A DNA stretch of 64,000 nt from JAZKBN01 sp040388605. GTDB lineage: Bacteria; Bacteroidota; Bacteroidia; Cytophagales; Flexibacteraceae. The notes under the pieces were generated by a model. It worked only from the letters and a program-made list of their open reading frames with translations, searched no databases and was not told the DNA's origin. The translations under genes were made by a program, and so were the position numbers. This document shows positions 26,090 through 34,472 of this stretch, one piece after another; the stretch's first letter is position 1; every line of letters begins with the position of its first letter. The DNA lies in the NCBI GenBank assembly GCA_040388605.1, contig JAZKBN010000028.1:37789-101788 (forward strand). The letters are read 5' to 3'.

Positions 26090-29000
26090 TTAAGGTGCTG
26101 TTGAGTAATAAACCTTGTAGTCGCTTAAATGAAAATATGAAAGGTCTGAACCTAAGTCTAATATACCGTCCATGTTAACGTCGGCATCGTCGTATTGGTT
26201 GAACTTTATAGCGCCATTTAAATTATCCGTATAGAATTTGCGCAGGAATAAAGAATAGTCTGAAGCGTTTACCTCATTCACCCTGTCATCGGAACCACCT
26301 ACTAAACTTGGGTCAATAATGCCTGTTACATTACCGGCAGGCAATGTCCAAACGCTGTTTTCTTTAATCAAACCTCTGTAGTTAACTGAGCGGTTATAAA
26401 GATTGGCTTCCCTATAAATAAGGCTTGGCACAGCGAAACTCGTAACGCCATTTGTTGTAGAAATAGGGTCGTCTCCAAATGTGTAATTCTGGCGCAGTGT
26501 AACTTTATCAGCTGTCATTGCAGGAAGGTGATTCCTGTGCCTGGCAACTACGTAATATGTGGGCGAGGTTACAGCAGGGGTACGGTAAAACCTGAGGGTC
26601 GGCGATGTTACTGTTTCGAAATCAAGTACGCTTCCGTCACGCATCAGCCAACCGTAAGCATAAGGAGCTGTTGTGCCCGTAGACTTATTACTGATATCAT
26701 CAGTAACCGCCGTCCTGAGACTGAACTTGACATAATCAACCGCGCCTTCCGGAATTTGATATCCCGGGAACATTAACTCTGAATGGCCCGGTTCAACTAT
26801 TTGCTCAGGTGTTACAGGAGTACGGCTTATCCTTTCAAAGTTCTGCTGCAAAGGACCGGTACGCGGAACACTTGAGTTTTTACTTGTAAGGTAGGGTAAT
26901 ACAAAATTCATGTCAGGGTTTGCTGCATCGCGGAAGCTTGAATTCAGCCAAAGCTTATCAACCTTAATATTCCAGGTATCTACCGCGTTGAAAATTATCA
27001 TCGTATCGGTAAACTGTGGCGCGCAGCCTGATGAATCAGAAACCCTTATAGAAAAAGTGTACGTACCGGCAGCATCAGCTTTGAATACCGGGTTTTTCTT
27101 TGTCGGCAGGTTACCTTGTGTTGTTTGCCCGGGGCCAACATTAACCGTAGCTGTTGTATAAACCTGGGCTGCATGCCAATCAATATCATAATCAGCCCTG
27201 CTGGGAGAAGTAAAAGGTTCACCGCCGGTGGCTGTAGGAGGAATTACATCTGTTGCTGGTACCAGGCCTGCATCAATATACCGTTGTTGTGTTATTACGC
27301 CGGGTGCACCGCCAATCTTATATTCCACACCAACAGGTACTGTTATTGGCGCTGCTGTAAGCTGTGTTCCGCCGCCAACGCCGACAAATACAATTGGCCT
27401 TCTGAAAATATGTATCAGTACCGAAGTTTCTGCCTTTATTGTATCAGGTGGAATTGCAGTGTTATTAGAGCCTGCGTTAATAGGACGTGCAATCAACCTT
27501 ACAGTTCCGCAGAAGTTGGGATCCCAACGGATTCCTATTGCGCTGTCTGAATATTCAGCATCAGGGCCCAAGTGACCAGGAGTAGCCAAAGAGTCTCGGA
27601 ATATTGTGCCGGCTATTGCTGTAATAGGGCCGCAATTATTTACTACATTTTCAAGACGCCAGATATACTCAATTGTATGGTTTGCTGAAGTACTATAGAA
27701 GACTTCACCGGGATTCATACATAGGCTGAGTGAATCTGTGCTGGTTGAAGGCAATATCCTGTGCGGGTAACCATGAATAGGGCCTGCAACACCGGGTACC
27801 GTATCTGTTAACAATATGCGTAGCGGGGCGCTTGTATCTCCGACACCGCAATCATTCACACCATAAACAGAGAGGAAATACATGCCCAGCGGGGCTTCAG
27901 GCTTCCACACCAATTCACAGGCACGACCTAAGGAATCAGATGGCTGGTAAAGGCCGTTTATCCTTGCTATAATGTTAACATCTACAATGGGGGTAGTTAT
28001 AGAGCCATCGCTTTTTCCTACAACCACGCCTGATGCATTTTTAACTAACCAAACGTGGCTTTTCGCATAGCGGCTTCCTGTTTTCAGAGTTGTCAGGGTG
28101 CTGTAGCGTGTTCCGTTAGAGTAAGTACGGAAGCTGTAAGAAGCAAGGTCTGTACCGGTACGGTACCAGCTTTTAGAACCCTTAGGCTTGCTTGGTTTTA
28201 ATGGACGCGGGCGAATGAAAATGGTCATATAATCGCTAAGCGCACCTAAATCACTGCTTGGCTGAACTGAACCCGGCGCGCCAATACCGGTAGCCGGGCT
28301 GGTAGTCAGGCCAAAAATATTAAATTCAGCCTTTGGGTATGCCTGGAAATAATAATACGGAATCCCCATTTTGCGAGTCTGGTAGCTGCTTCTTGCAGCA
28401 ACCTGTATTCTCACCCATCCATAGAAATTAGGGTTCCATTTAAGATGTACAGAGTCCGTGGTGGTTTGAATTAGCTTATTGAATTGGGCCAAATTAGCAG
28501 GAGTTTCCAATAATATCGGAATACGCTGTGCACCCTGACCTTGTGATACTGCTGCACCCCTTGCCGGGCTACCGCCAACTACTGCCGGCTCAAAGCCTGA
28601 ATAGAACCAGTTATACTGGTTTGGTATACTATTCGGAAATGGCGTTGCAAACCAGGCAAACCTGGCCGAATCTGCTACCGGCCCGCTTGGCGCAGGTATG
28701 TCATGATCGGTTATAAAGGCTGTGGAGTCAACGTGGTTTGTACTTCTGTTAGAGCAAACTGTATCTCCTGTTCTTCCTGCTGAGCTTACAAACCTTGGTT
28801 TTACAGGCTTACCGGGCATATTGCGGAAGTTAACAGTGTAATAAGTGGTATCAGAAGCGCCACAGGCATTATATGCAACCAGCTTAATTACTGCACTTGG
28901 CTGTTGATAAAACCTGTTCCATTGTATGGTTACCTTTTTGGTATTTGTAATAAACCCGGCCTTCCTTCTCCAGGCCCGGTAATCATTCATTGTCAGGGTA

Positions 29001-30442
29001 TCGTTATGCAGGGTTGAGGTATCTAACCTGCCATTAAGGCCTGTTATATTATATACGGGCACATCACCTACTGCACCTGGCCTGGGCGCACCCGGAAGCT
29101 GAACATTTGTAGTGGTCCAGTTCCTTACAGCGGAATCCGGCTCAATTGTCCATGAATACCTGTGTGCATAAAGTGTGGTATCAGGTACCTGCCAAAACCA
29201 ACCGGCAGTATCTGTAGTTACTGCAGGACTTACGTAAGCAAGGCTGGAAGCAACAGGTGCTGTTGGCTTATCAGGTTTCCTTGGGTATAGATTTACATTC
29301 CAAACATGCGGGTGCGAAAATTGCGAACCACATGCATTTACACCTTTAACAATAATGCGCATACGGGCATAAGCCGGGTTGCGGGCAAGGGTGCCTGCGT
29401 AGGGCTTCCTGATTCTTATAATTGCCCTGTTGTGTTCGCCATCGTTTGCAGCAAATATAGGTGTGGTAAGCGAGTCTCCGTTTTCATCAATCACCTGCCA
29501 TACATGATCGTATGCGTCATCAATTCCGTTGGGGATTAAAGCGTAAACAGATGTAGGAATTGTATCTGCGGTACCAATGCAAATGTTTGTGTAATTTAAT
29601 GTATCCGGCAAAACCGGTTTAGGTTCAGGTGATGCGGTATCTACTTTCAGCGGGCCCAATTCGTAGGTATAAACACAACCGGCCGGACCAATTAAATTTA
29701 CGCCTATAAAATCATTCCCAATTATTCCCAGTGCCGATGCTGTTCCCGAAACAGTGCCGCCTACTGTCGGTAAATCAATTGGCGGTGTTCCGCTTTGGTT
29801 CCGATGATAGAAAGTATACCCGGGAGAAAAAATTGAAAAGTTGCCGCTTAGTGAAATAGTAAGCGGTGTATCATAGCAAATATGCAATCCGGATTGTGGA
29901 AAGTTAAATCCGCCTCCTGTAATAGATATGTTTGGCTCCGGAGTAATTTGTACCCTTGCCAAAAAGCCGTTAGCAGGCTCAACAAGCATTTGATCAATAG
30001 TTACAGCGCCGGCAGTTGATGTTACATCCCAGGAATTGCTGTATGAAAAAGTATTACAATCTATTGGCCTTGCACAAAAGGTAAAGAATAATAATTCTTC
30101 CCCGCCCTGTAAGACAGGCCCTGAGCTAATCTCGGCAGAAAATGATGCGCCTGCAGGGTTGCCCCCTCCGTTAAAGCCCGGGCCTAAAGCCTGGCAGCCG
30201 CCTATATCTGTAAAGTGGGTATCATCCACATTAAAGATAAACGTGCCTCCGCCGCTTAAATCTACCGGATCAAAGGTGCTGTTTCTTACATAAAGCTTGA
30301 AAAGTGCCATGCCATCGGTTGGGTTCACCGAAAGCCTGGCGGTTAATATAATGTTGCCTTGGGCAAAAGCAGTGCCCGGCGCGGCAAGAAAGCCGAGCAG
30401 TGTGGCACAAAAGACAATTATAAACGCGTAGTATTTTTTCAT
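26090..30442 (-). CDS. Giant modular surface protein with dockerin-like C terminus
   Basis: A 1450-residue secreted protein with signal peptide MKKYYAFIIVFCATLLGFLAA and an N-terminal beta domain (about 30-170) resembling that of the next gene's product. The central part is built of about five degenerate modules of 130-230 residues. Each ends with a strand pair such as WNRFYQQPSAVIKLVAYNACG or WDPNFCGTVRLIARPINAG and a Pro/Lys-rich linker (YPRKPDKP near 390, MPGKPVKP near 545, RPRPLKPSKP near 745, FRRPIVF near 1015). The last 60 residues hold a dockerin-type pair: VNASDYSLFLRKFY, then the clear calcium loop DADVNMDGILDLGSDLSYF. No type A or B sorting domain is recognisable, so the export route is uncertain. 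It is first in the operon with the type B cargo and PorP/SprF. Confidence 0.85.
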   Translation of the reverse strand: MKKYYAFIIVFCATLLGFLAAPGTAFAQGNIILTARLSVNPTDGMALFKLYVRNSTFDPVDLSGGGTFIFNVDDTHFTDIGGCQALGPGFNGGGNPAGASFSAEISSGPVLQGGEELLFFTFCARPIDCNTFSYSNSWDVTSTAGAVTIDQMLVEPANGFLARVQITPEPNISITGGGFNFPQSGLHICYDTPLTISLSGNFSIFSPGYTFYHRNQSGTPPIDLPTVGGTVSGTASALGIIGNDFIGVNLIGPAGCVYTYELGPLKVDTASPEPKPVLPDTLNYTNICIGTADTIPTSVYALIPNGIDDAYDHVWQVIDENGDSLTTPIFAANDGEHNRAIIRIRKPYAGTLARNPAYARMRIIVKGVNACGSQFSHPHVWNVNLYPRKPDKPTAPVASSLAYVSPAVTTDTAGWFWQVPDTTLYAHRYSWTIEPDSAVRNWTTTNVQLPGAPRPGAVGDVPVYNITGLNGRLDTSTLHNDTLTMNDYRAWRRKAGFITNTKKVTIQWNRFYQQPSAVIKLVAYNACGASDTTYYTVNFRNMPGKPVKPRFVSSAGRTGDTVCSNRSTNHVDSTAFITDHDIPAPSGPVADSARFAWFATPFPNSIPNQYNWFYSGFEPAVVGGSPARGAAVSQGQGAQRIPILLETPANLAQFNKLIQTTTDSVHLKWNPNFYGWVRIQVAARSSYQTRKMGIPYYYFQAYPKAEFNIFGLTTSPATGIGAPGSVQPSSDLGALSDYMTIFIRPRPLKPSKPKGSKSWYRTGTDLASYSFRTYSNGTRYSTLTTLKTGSRYAKSHVWLVKNASGVVVGKSDGSITTPIVDVNIIARINGLYQPSDSLGRACELVWKPEAPLGMYFLSVYGVNDCGVGDTSAPLRILLTDTVPGVAGPIHGYPHRILPSTSTDSLSLCMNPGEVFYSTSANHTIEYIWRLENVVNNCGPITAIAGTIFRDSLATPGHLGPDAEYSDSAIGIRWDPNFCGTVRLIARPINAGSNNTAIPPDTIKAETSVLIHIFRRPIVFVGVGGGTQLTAAPITVPVGVEYKIGGAPGVITQQRYIDAGLVPATDVIPPTATGGEPFTSPSRADYDIDWHAAQVYTTATVNVGPGQTTQGNLPTKKNPVFKADAAGTYTFSIRVSDSSGCAPQFTDTMIIFNAVDTWNIKVDKLWLNSSFRDAANPDMNFVLPYLTSKNSSVPRTGPLQQNFERISRTPVTPEQIVEPGHSELMFPGYQIPEGAVDYVKFSLRTAVTDDISNKSTGTTAPYAYGWLMRDGSVLDFETVTSPTLRFYRTPAVTSPTYYVVARHRNHLPAMTADKVTLRQNYTFGDDPISTTNGVTSFAVPSLIYREANLYNRSVNYRGLIKENSVWTLPAGNVTGIIDPSLVGGSDDRVNEVNASDYSLFLRKFYTDNLNGAIKFNQYDDADVNMDGILDLGSDLSYFHLSDYKVYYSTAP

Positions 30443-30996
30443 AATGCTTGCAGTGATGGAATCGCTTGCTGTAAATACAAAACCTGTTACACCCGGTTAA
30501 GCGCCGAAAATGAAATTTTCCGGTTCTTTTTTAATGATTTTTACAGATGTACCATCTGAAAAATGCCGCTTAACACCCAAAATTACACAATAACCATTTC
30601 CGACCCAAACAATATAAGGCTAAGCAGGTAAAATTCAACATGCTTTATTGCGACGGGCGGCTGCAGGAAATGTTGAACGGTTGGTTTTATTGGCTTTTCA
30701 GGGAGTAGGACGTACCGTACAGGTACAGGGCGGGTGCTTTTTTCCGGGGCCAACGGGTACGACCCTGGTATGTGAGGTGTGGTGGTTTTCTTAGGTTAAA
30801 TGATTAGCCGGTTGTTTGTTATATGCGGTGGTATGTTACCCGCTGCCCTTTCAGAATTCATGCCGGTTTTTTAGTGCAGCAACATGTAATTTTACGGGTA
30901 CTCTAAATGCATAGCTTGTAAATGTGCTATCAGTATGCAAATATTGTCAGAAACCCCGGTTTTTCAAAACCGGGGGCAATCATGCTTTAAAAATCG
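30443..30996. other. Divergent intergenic region with a GC-rich palindrome
   Basis: No gene is visible. Positions 30640-30790 are unusually G-rich on the plus strand. CCCCGGTTTT (30954-30963) and AAAACCGGGG (30966-30975) form a nearly loop-free palindrome 22 bases before the -7 box of the peptidase gene, a possible operator. Confidence 0.5.
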
Positions 30997-31004
30997 TAGG
31001 TTTG
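30997..31004 (+). promoter_or_regulatory. -7 box of the S46 peptidase gene
   Basis: TAGGTTTG fits TAnnTTTG. It ends one base before an in-frame ATG at 31006, so the transcript should begin inside or after that codon and use ATG 31075 instead. Confidence 0.55.
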
Positions 31005-31074
31005 CATGAATACACCCAGGCCGATTCAAAACCGGGTTTCAGCCGAATTAATTTCCATTAACAAACACCCATTC

Positions 31075-33393
31075 ATGACCTTCAGAAAACACATTACCCG
31101 TTCAATTGCAGCATTTTGTATGCTGTTTAGTCTGCCTGCAATGGCCGTGCCTGATGAAGGTATGTGGCTGCCTATGTACCTTGGAAAATTAAACCTTGCA
31201 GAAATGCAAAAACTGGGTTTAAAGCTGAGCGCCGAGCAACTTTACAGTATAAACAACGGGAGCCTTAAAGATGCCGTGGTACAATTCGATAACGGCTGCA
31301 CCGGTGAAATTGTGAGTGCAGAAGGGCTTCTGCTTACCAACCACCACTGCGGGTACGAATCTATACAATCGCAAAGCACAGTTGAGCATGATTACCTGAG
31401 CAATGGTTTCTGGGCCATGAAGCGCAGCGAAGAGCTTCCGATTAAAGGCCTCAGCGTTACTTTCCTTGTCAGGATGGAAGACATCAGCACACGCATCCTT
31501 TCCGGCCTGCGCGACGACATGAGCGAGGCAGACCGCAGCGCCGCCGTTGCAGCAGCCCTGAAGCTCGCTTCCGACGATGCAATCAAGGGAACAAATTACA
31601 AGGCAATTACCCGGGCCATGTTTAACGGCAACCAGTATTTCCTTTTTGTGTATGAAATTTTCCGCGATGTACGTCTTGTGGGTACCCCGCCCTCTTCAAT
31701 CGGCAAATTCGGAGGCGATACTGATAACTGGATGTGGCCACGCCATACCGGAGATTTCAGCATGTTCCGCGTTTATGCCGGGCCTGATAATAAGCCGGCA
31801 GATTACAGCACATCAAACCTGCCCCTAAAGCCCCGCCATTTCCTGCCCGTAAGCATGGAAGGGGTAAAGAAAGATGATTTCGCCATGATTTTCGGTTTCC
31901 CGGGCCGTACCGACAGGTACCTTACCAGCTATGGAGTAAACCAGGCCATTGATATGAGCAACCCGCTTCGTGTTAAAGTGCGCGCCCGCAAGCTTGAGAT
32001 TATGAAGAAAGATATGGATGCCAATAAAAAGGTGCAAATACAATATGCCAGCAAATATGCGCAGGTTAGTAACTATTGGAAGTACTTTATTGGCCAGACC
32101 GGCGGCTTAAAGCGCCTGAAAGTATCTGATAAGAAAGCTGCTGAAGAGAAGGCTTTCCGTACCTGGGTAGCAGCCGATCCTAAAAGGACAGCCAAATACG
32201 GAACAGCGCTTGATAATATTGCCGCACAATATCGTCTGCGTTCATCGGTAATAAATGCACAGCTTGTTTTTGGTGAAGGCCTTTCCGGTGCCGATTTAAC
32301 CACCATGGCATCTTATTCTGCTGATTTAGCTGAAGTACTGAAGTCTGACAGCAAACTGGAAAAAGAAGAGTCTAAAAAGAAAATTGCCGCCATAAAAGCT
32401 TCGGCAGAGGATGTTTACAAAGATTATAACCGCGCTACCGATGAGAAGCTGATGGCTTCGGCAATAGGTTTCTATAAATCTGATGTGCCATCGTCTCAAT
32501 GGCCTTCTGAAATTGCATCTGCCATTTCTAAAAGCAGCAATGGCAATTATGATGCCTGGGTACATAATCTTTATGAAAAATCAATTTTCTCAACCAAGGA
32601 GAAATTCGATGCGTTTATAGCTGCTCCAAGCCTGAAAAAGCTGGAATCTGACCCGGCAACCAAGCTTTACCAAAGCGCTGAGAAGAGCTTTAAAGACCTT
32701 GGAACAATTACCAAGGCTATAGCCTTAGAGCTTGAGCATAATAACCGCCTTTACGTTGGCGGCACTATGGAAATGCTCGCCGACAGCAAGAAATTCTATC
32801 CCAATGCCAACAGCACCATGCGCGTTACTTACGGCCAGGTGCTTGATTACAGCCCCCGTGATGCGGTACAATACAATTACTTTACCACGCTGGACGGTAT
32901 TATTCAGAAAGAAGATACTGCTAACCCGGAGTTTGAAGTTCCGGCCAAGCTAAAGGAACTTTGGAAAAACAAGGATTTCGGGCCTTATGGCGAAAACGGC
33001 ACTGTAAAAGTTGGTTTCCTGAGCAATACCGATATTACCGGCGGAAACAGCGGAAGCCCGGTGCTGAACGCCCGCGGTGAGCTTTTGGGCCTTGCCTTCG
33101 ACGGCAACTGGGAAGCCATGAGCGGCGATATAGCATTCGAACCTGAATTGCAGCGTACAATCAGCGTAGATATCAGGTATGTGCTCTTTATTATAGATAA
33201 GTTTGCCGGGGCAGGACACCTTGTAAAGGAGATGGTATTAGCCAAGGCTGAACCTGTAAAAGTTGAGGCCCCTAAGCCCGCTGAACCTGAGCCGGCCATG
33301 ATGATGCAGGGTCCGCGCAGGGTAACGCCCGCACCAGATACCAGGCCTGCCAAAGCACCTGCTAAAAAAGCGGCAGCTAAAAAGCACAGCTGA
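31075..33393 (+). CDS. S46 family dipeptidyl-peptidase, DPP7 type
   Basis: A 772-residue serine peptidase that removes dipeptides from the N terminus of periplasmic oligopeptides. It has a signal peptide (FCMLFSLPAMA), the catalytic His in LLLTNHHCGY (residues 90-91), catalytic Asp in WPRHTGDFSMFRVYA, and catalytic Ser in GGNSGSPVLN. Eighteen residues after the Ser there is Gly (LAFDGNWEAMSGD), as in DPP7, which prefers hydrophobic P1 residues; DPP11, for Asp/Glu, has Arg there. After the conserved end (IRYVLFIIDKF) there is an extra tail of about 50 residues rich in Pro, Ala and Lys, ending APAKKAAAKKHS, not usual in the family. ATG 31075 gives a proper signal peptide and lies after the promoter. 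Confidence 0.93.
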   Translation: MTFRKHITRSIAAFCMLFSLPAMAVPDEGMWLPMYLGKLNLAEMQKLGLKLSAEQLYSINNGSLKDAVVQFDNGCTGEIVSAEGLLLTNHHCGYESIQSQSTVEHDYLSNGFWAMKRSEELPIKGLSVTFLVRMEDISTRILSGLRDDMSEADRSAAVAAALKLASDDAIKGTNYKAITRAMFNGNQYFLFVYEIFRDVRLVGTPPSSIGKFGGDTDNWMWPRHTGDFSMFRVYAGPDNKPADYSTSNLPLKPRHFLPVSMEGVKKDDFAMIFGFPGRTDRYLTSYGVNQAIDMSNPLRVKVRARKLEIMKKDMDANKKVQIQYASKYAQVSNYWKYFIGQTGGLKRLKVSDKKAAEEKAFRTWVAADPKRTAKYGTALDNIAAQYRLRSSVINAQLVFGEGLSGADLTTMASYSADLAEVLKSDSKLEKEESKKKIAAIKASAEDVYKDYNRATDEKLMASAIGFYKSDVPSSQWPSEIASAISKSSNGNYDAWVHNLYEKSIFSTKEKFDAFIAAPSLKKLESDPATKLYQSAEKSFKDLGTITKAIALELEHNNRLYVGGTMEMLADSKKFYPNANSTMRVTYGQVLDYSPRDAVQYNYFTTLDGIIQKEDTANPEFEVPAKLKELWKNKDFGPYGENGTVKVGFLSNTDITGGNSGSPVLNARGELLGLAFDGNWEAMSGDIAFEPELQRTISVDIRYVLFIIDKFAGAGHLVKEMVLAKAEPVKVEAPKPAEPEPAMMMQGPRRVTPAPDTRPAKAPAKKAAAKKHS

Positions 33394-33425
33394 TTGGTGC
33401 ACCGGTTATACATTAACATTGTTAA

Positions 33426-33460
33426 AGAATCCGCTTTTTGCTTTGCAGGAAGCGGATTCT
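33426..33460 (+). terminator. Terminator after the S46 peptidase
   Basis: AGAATCCGCTT (33426-33436) and AAGCGGATTCT (33450-33460) form a perfect 11-base stem with 13-base loop, followed by GATTTATAGT. Confidence 0.75.
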
Positions 33461-33551
33461 GATTTATAGTTTACCGGCACGTATTTAGTTTACCGGTAAA
33501 TGGTTTACCTATCTTAACAGTTGTTTAATCAGTATCTGAATCCACGCTCAA

Positions 33552-34250
33552 ATGCAAAATTCCGAAAGCAGCAAATATTCGGCTTCCATAATAGGGGCAA
33601 GCGGGCTTATTGGCAGCCAAGTGCTGAATTTACTTCTTGCCGATACCCGTTGTGAGCGCGTCAGCATTTTTGTGCGGAAACCAATGCCGGTTCAGCATGC
33701 AAAGCTGAGTCAGCATGTAATTAATTTCGATGATGAAAAAACATGGGCACATCTGGTGAATACCAGCCACCTGTTCAGCTGTTTGGGAACTACAAAAGAC
33801 CAGGTTAAAAGTGAGGCTGAATACCGGAAGATAGACTATGATTACCCTGTTCATTTTGCAAATGCTGGGCTAAAAAACGGCCTGGAACAAATACTGCTTA
33901 TATCGTCTGCCGGAGCCGATACCAAAAGTTCTGTGTTTTACCTGCGCTTAAAAGGAGAACTGGAAGAAAGCATGAAAAAACTGCCTTTGCAGGGCCTTCA
34001 CATTTTCAGACCTTCGGTACTAATTGGCGAACGGAAAAACAGCAGGTTCGGGGAATGGTTTTTTACTGTTATTAAATTTTTATTCATTGGCCCCATAAGA
34101 CAATATAAGCCGGTAGATTCTTTAAAGGTTGCTCAAATGATGGTTGCAACAGCCGCTAAATCAGAAAAGGGTATACATTTGTATAATAATACCGATATAC
34201 TGGATTTTAACCGGTTAAGCTGCTTTAGAACTATGTTAATTCTCCTTTAA
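33552..34250 (+). CDS. NAD(P)-binding oxidoreductase (HTATIP2/TIP30-like)
   Basis: A 232-residue atypical SDR with the nucleotide-binding motif IIGASGLIGSQVL at residues 13-25, then FVRKP, the FSCLGTTKDQ segment and LISSAGAD, the pattern of the TIP30/HTATIP2-like NAD(P)H-binding group. FRPSVLIGERKNSR is also typical. The role in bacteria is not established. The last twenty residues (NRLSCFRTMLILL) do not look like the family and may reflect an end shifted by drift. The gene lies alone after a terminator. Direct repeats TAGTTTACCGG precede it at 33467-33477 and 33486-33496. Confidence 0.8.
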   Translation: MQNSESSKYSASIIGASGLIGSQVLNLLLADTRCERVSIFVRKPMPVQHAKLSQHVINFDDEKTWAHLVNTSHLFSCLGTTKDQVKSEAEYRKIDYDYPVHFANAGLKNGLEQILLISSAGADTKSSVFYLRLKGELEESMKKLPLQGLHIFRPSVLIGERKNSRFGEWFFTVIKFLFIGPIRQYKPVDSLKVAQMMVATAAKSEKGIHLYNNTDILDFNRLSCFRTMLILL

Positions 34251-34294
34251 TTGCAATTTAACCGGCGTTTAATTAGGCATCGGCACTTTGATTG

Positions 34295-34302
34295 TACTTT
34301 TG
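34295..34302 (+). promoter_or_regulatory. -7 box of the metal efflux operon
   Basis: TACTTTTG fits TAnnTTTG and is followed by a leader of about 165 bases before the first start codon. Confidence 0.5.
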
Positions 34303-34308
34303 CAGCCT

Positions 34309-34472
34309 GAAGTTCTACAGGCTTATTGTTTACGGAACTGAATGTGGAAATTAAACCTGCTGCTTTGCAGGCCGGGTGCCCGGCGGGTTCTTAAACCTGC
34401 CAAGGGTACCCTTAATATAATCAGGTAACATGCCGGGTTTCGCGGCTTCCGCGGGATTTTGAAAAAGAATAA
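34309..34472 (+). promoter_or_regulatory. Long structured leader before the metal efflux operon
   Basis: The leader contains several short inverted pairs in succession: GCCTGA/TACAGGC near 34306-34323, CCTGCTGCTTTGCAGG near 34360, CCGGGTGCCCGG near 34374, and CGCGGCTTCCGCG near 34441. No known riboswitch class is recognised. It may be a metal-responsive leader, or simply a GC-rich untranslated region. Confidence 0.3.

Noticed and set aside
31006..31074. ATG 31006 as start of the S46 peptidase
   Set aside because: The -7 box ends one base before it and the signal peptide would be buried; ATG 31075 is preferred.
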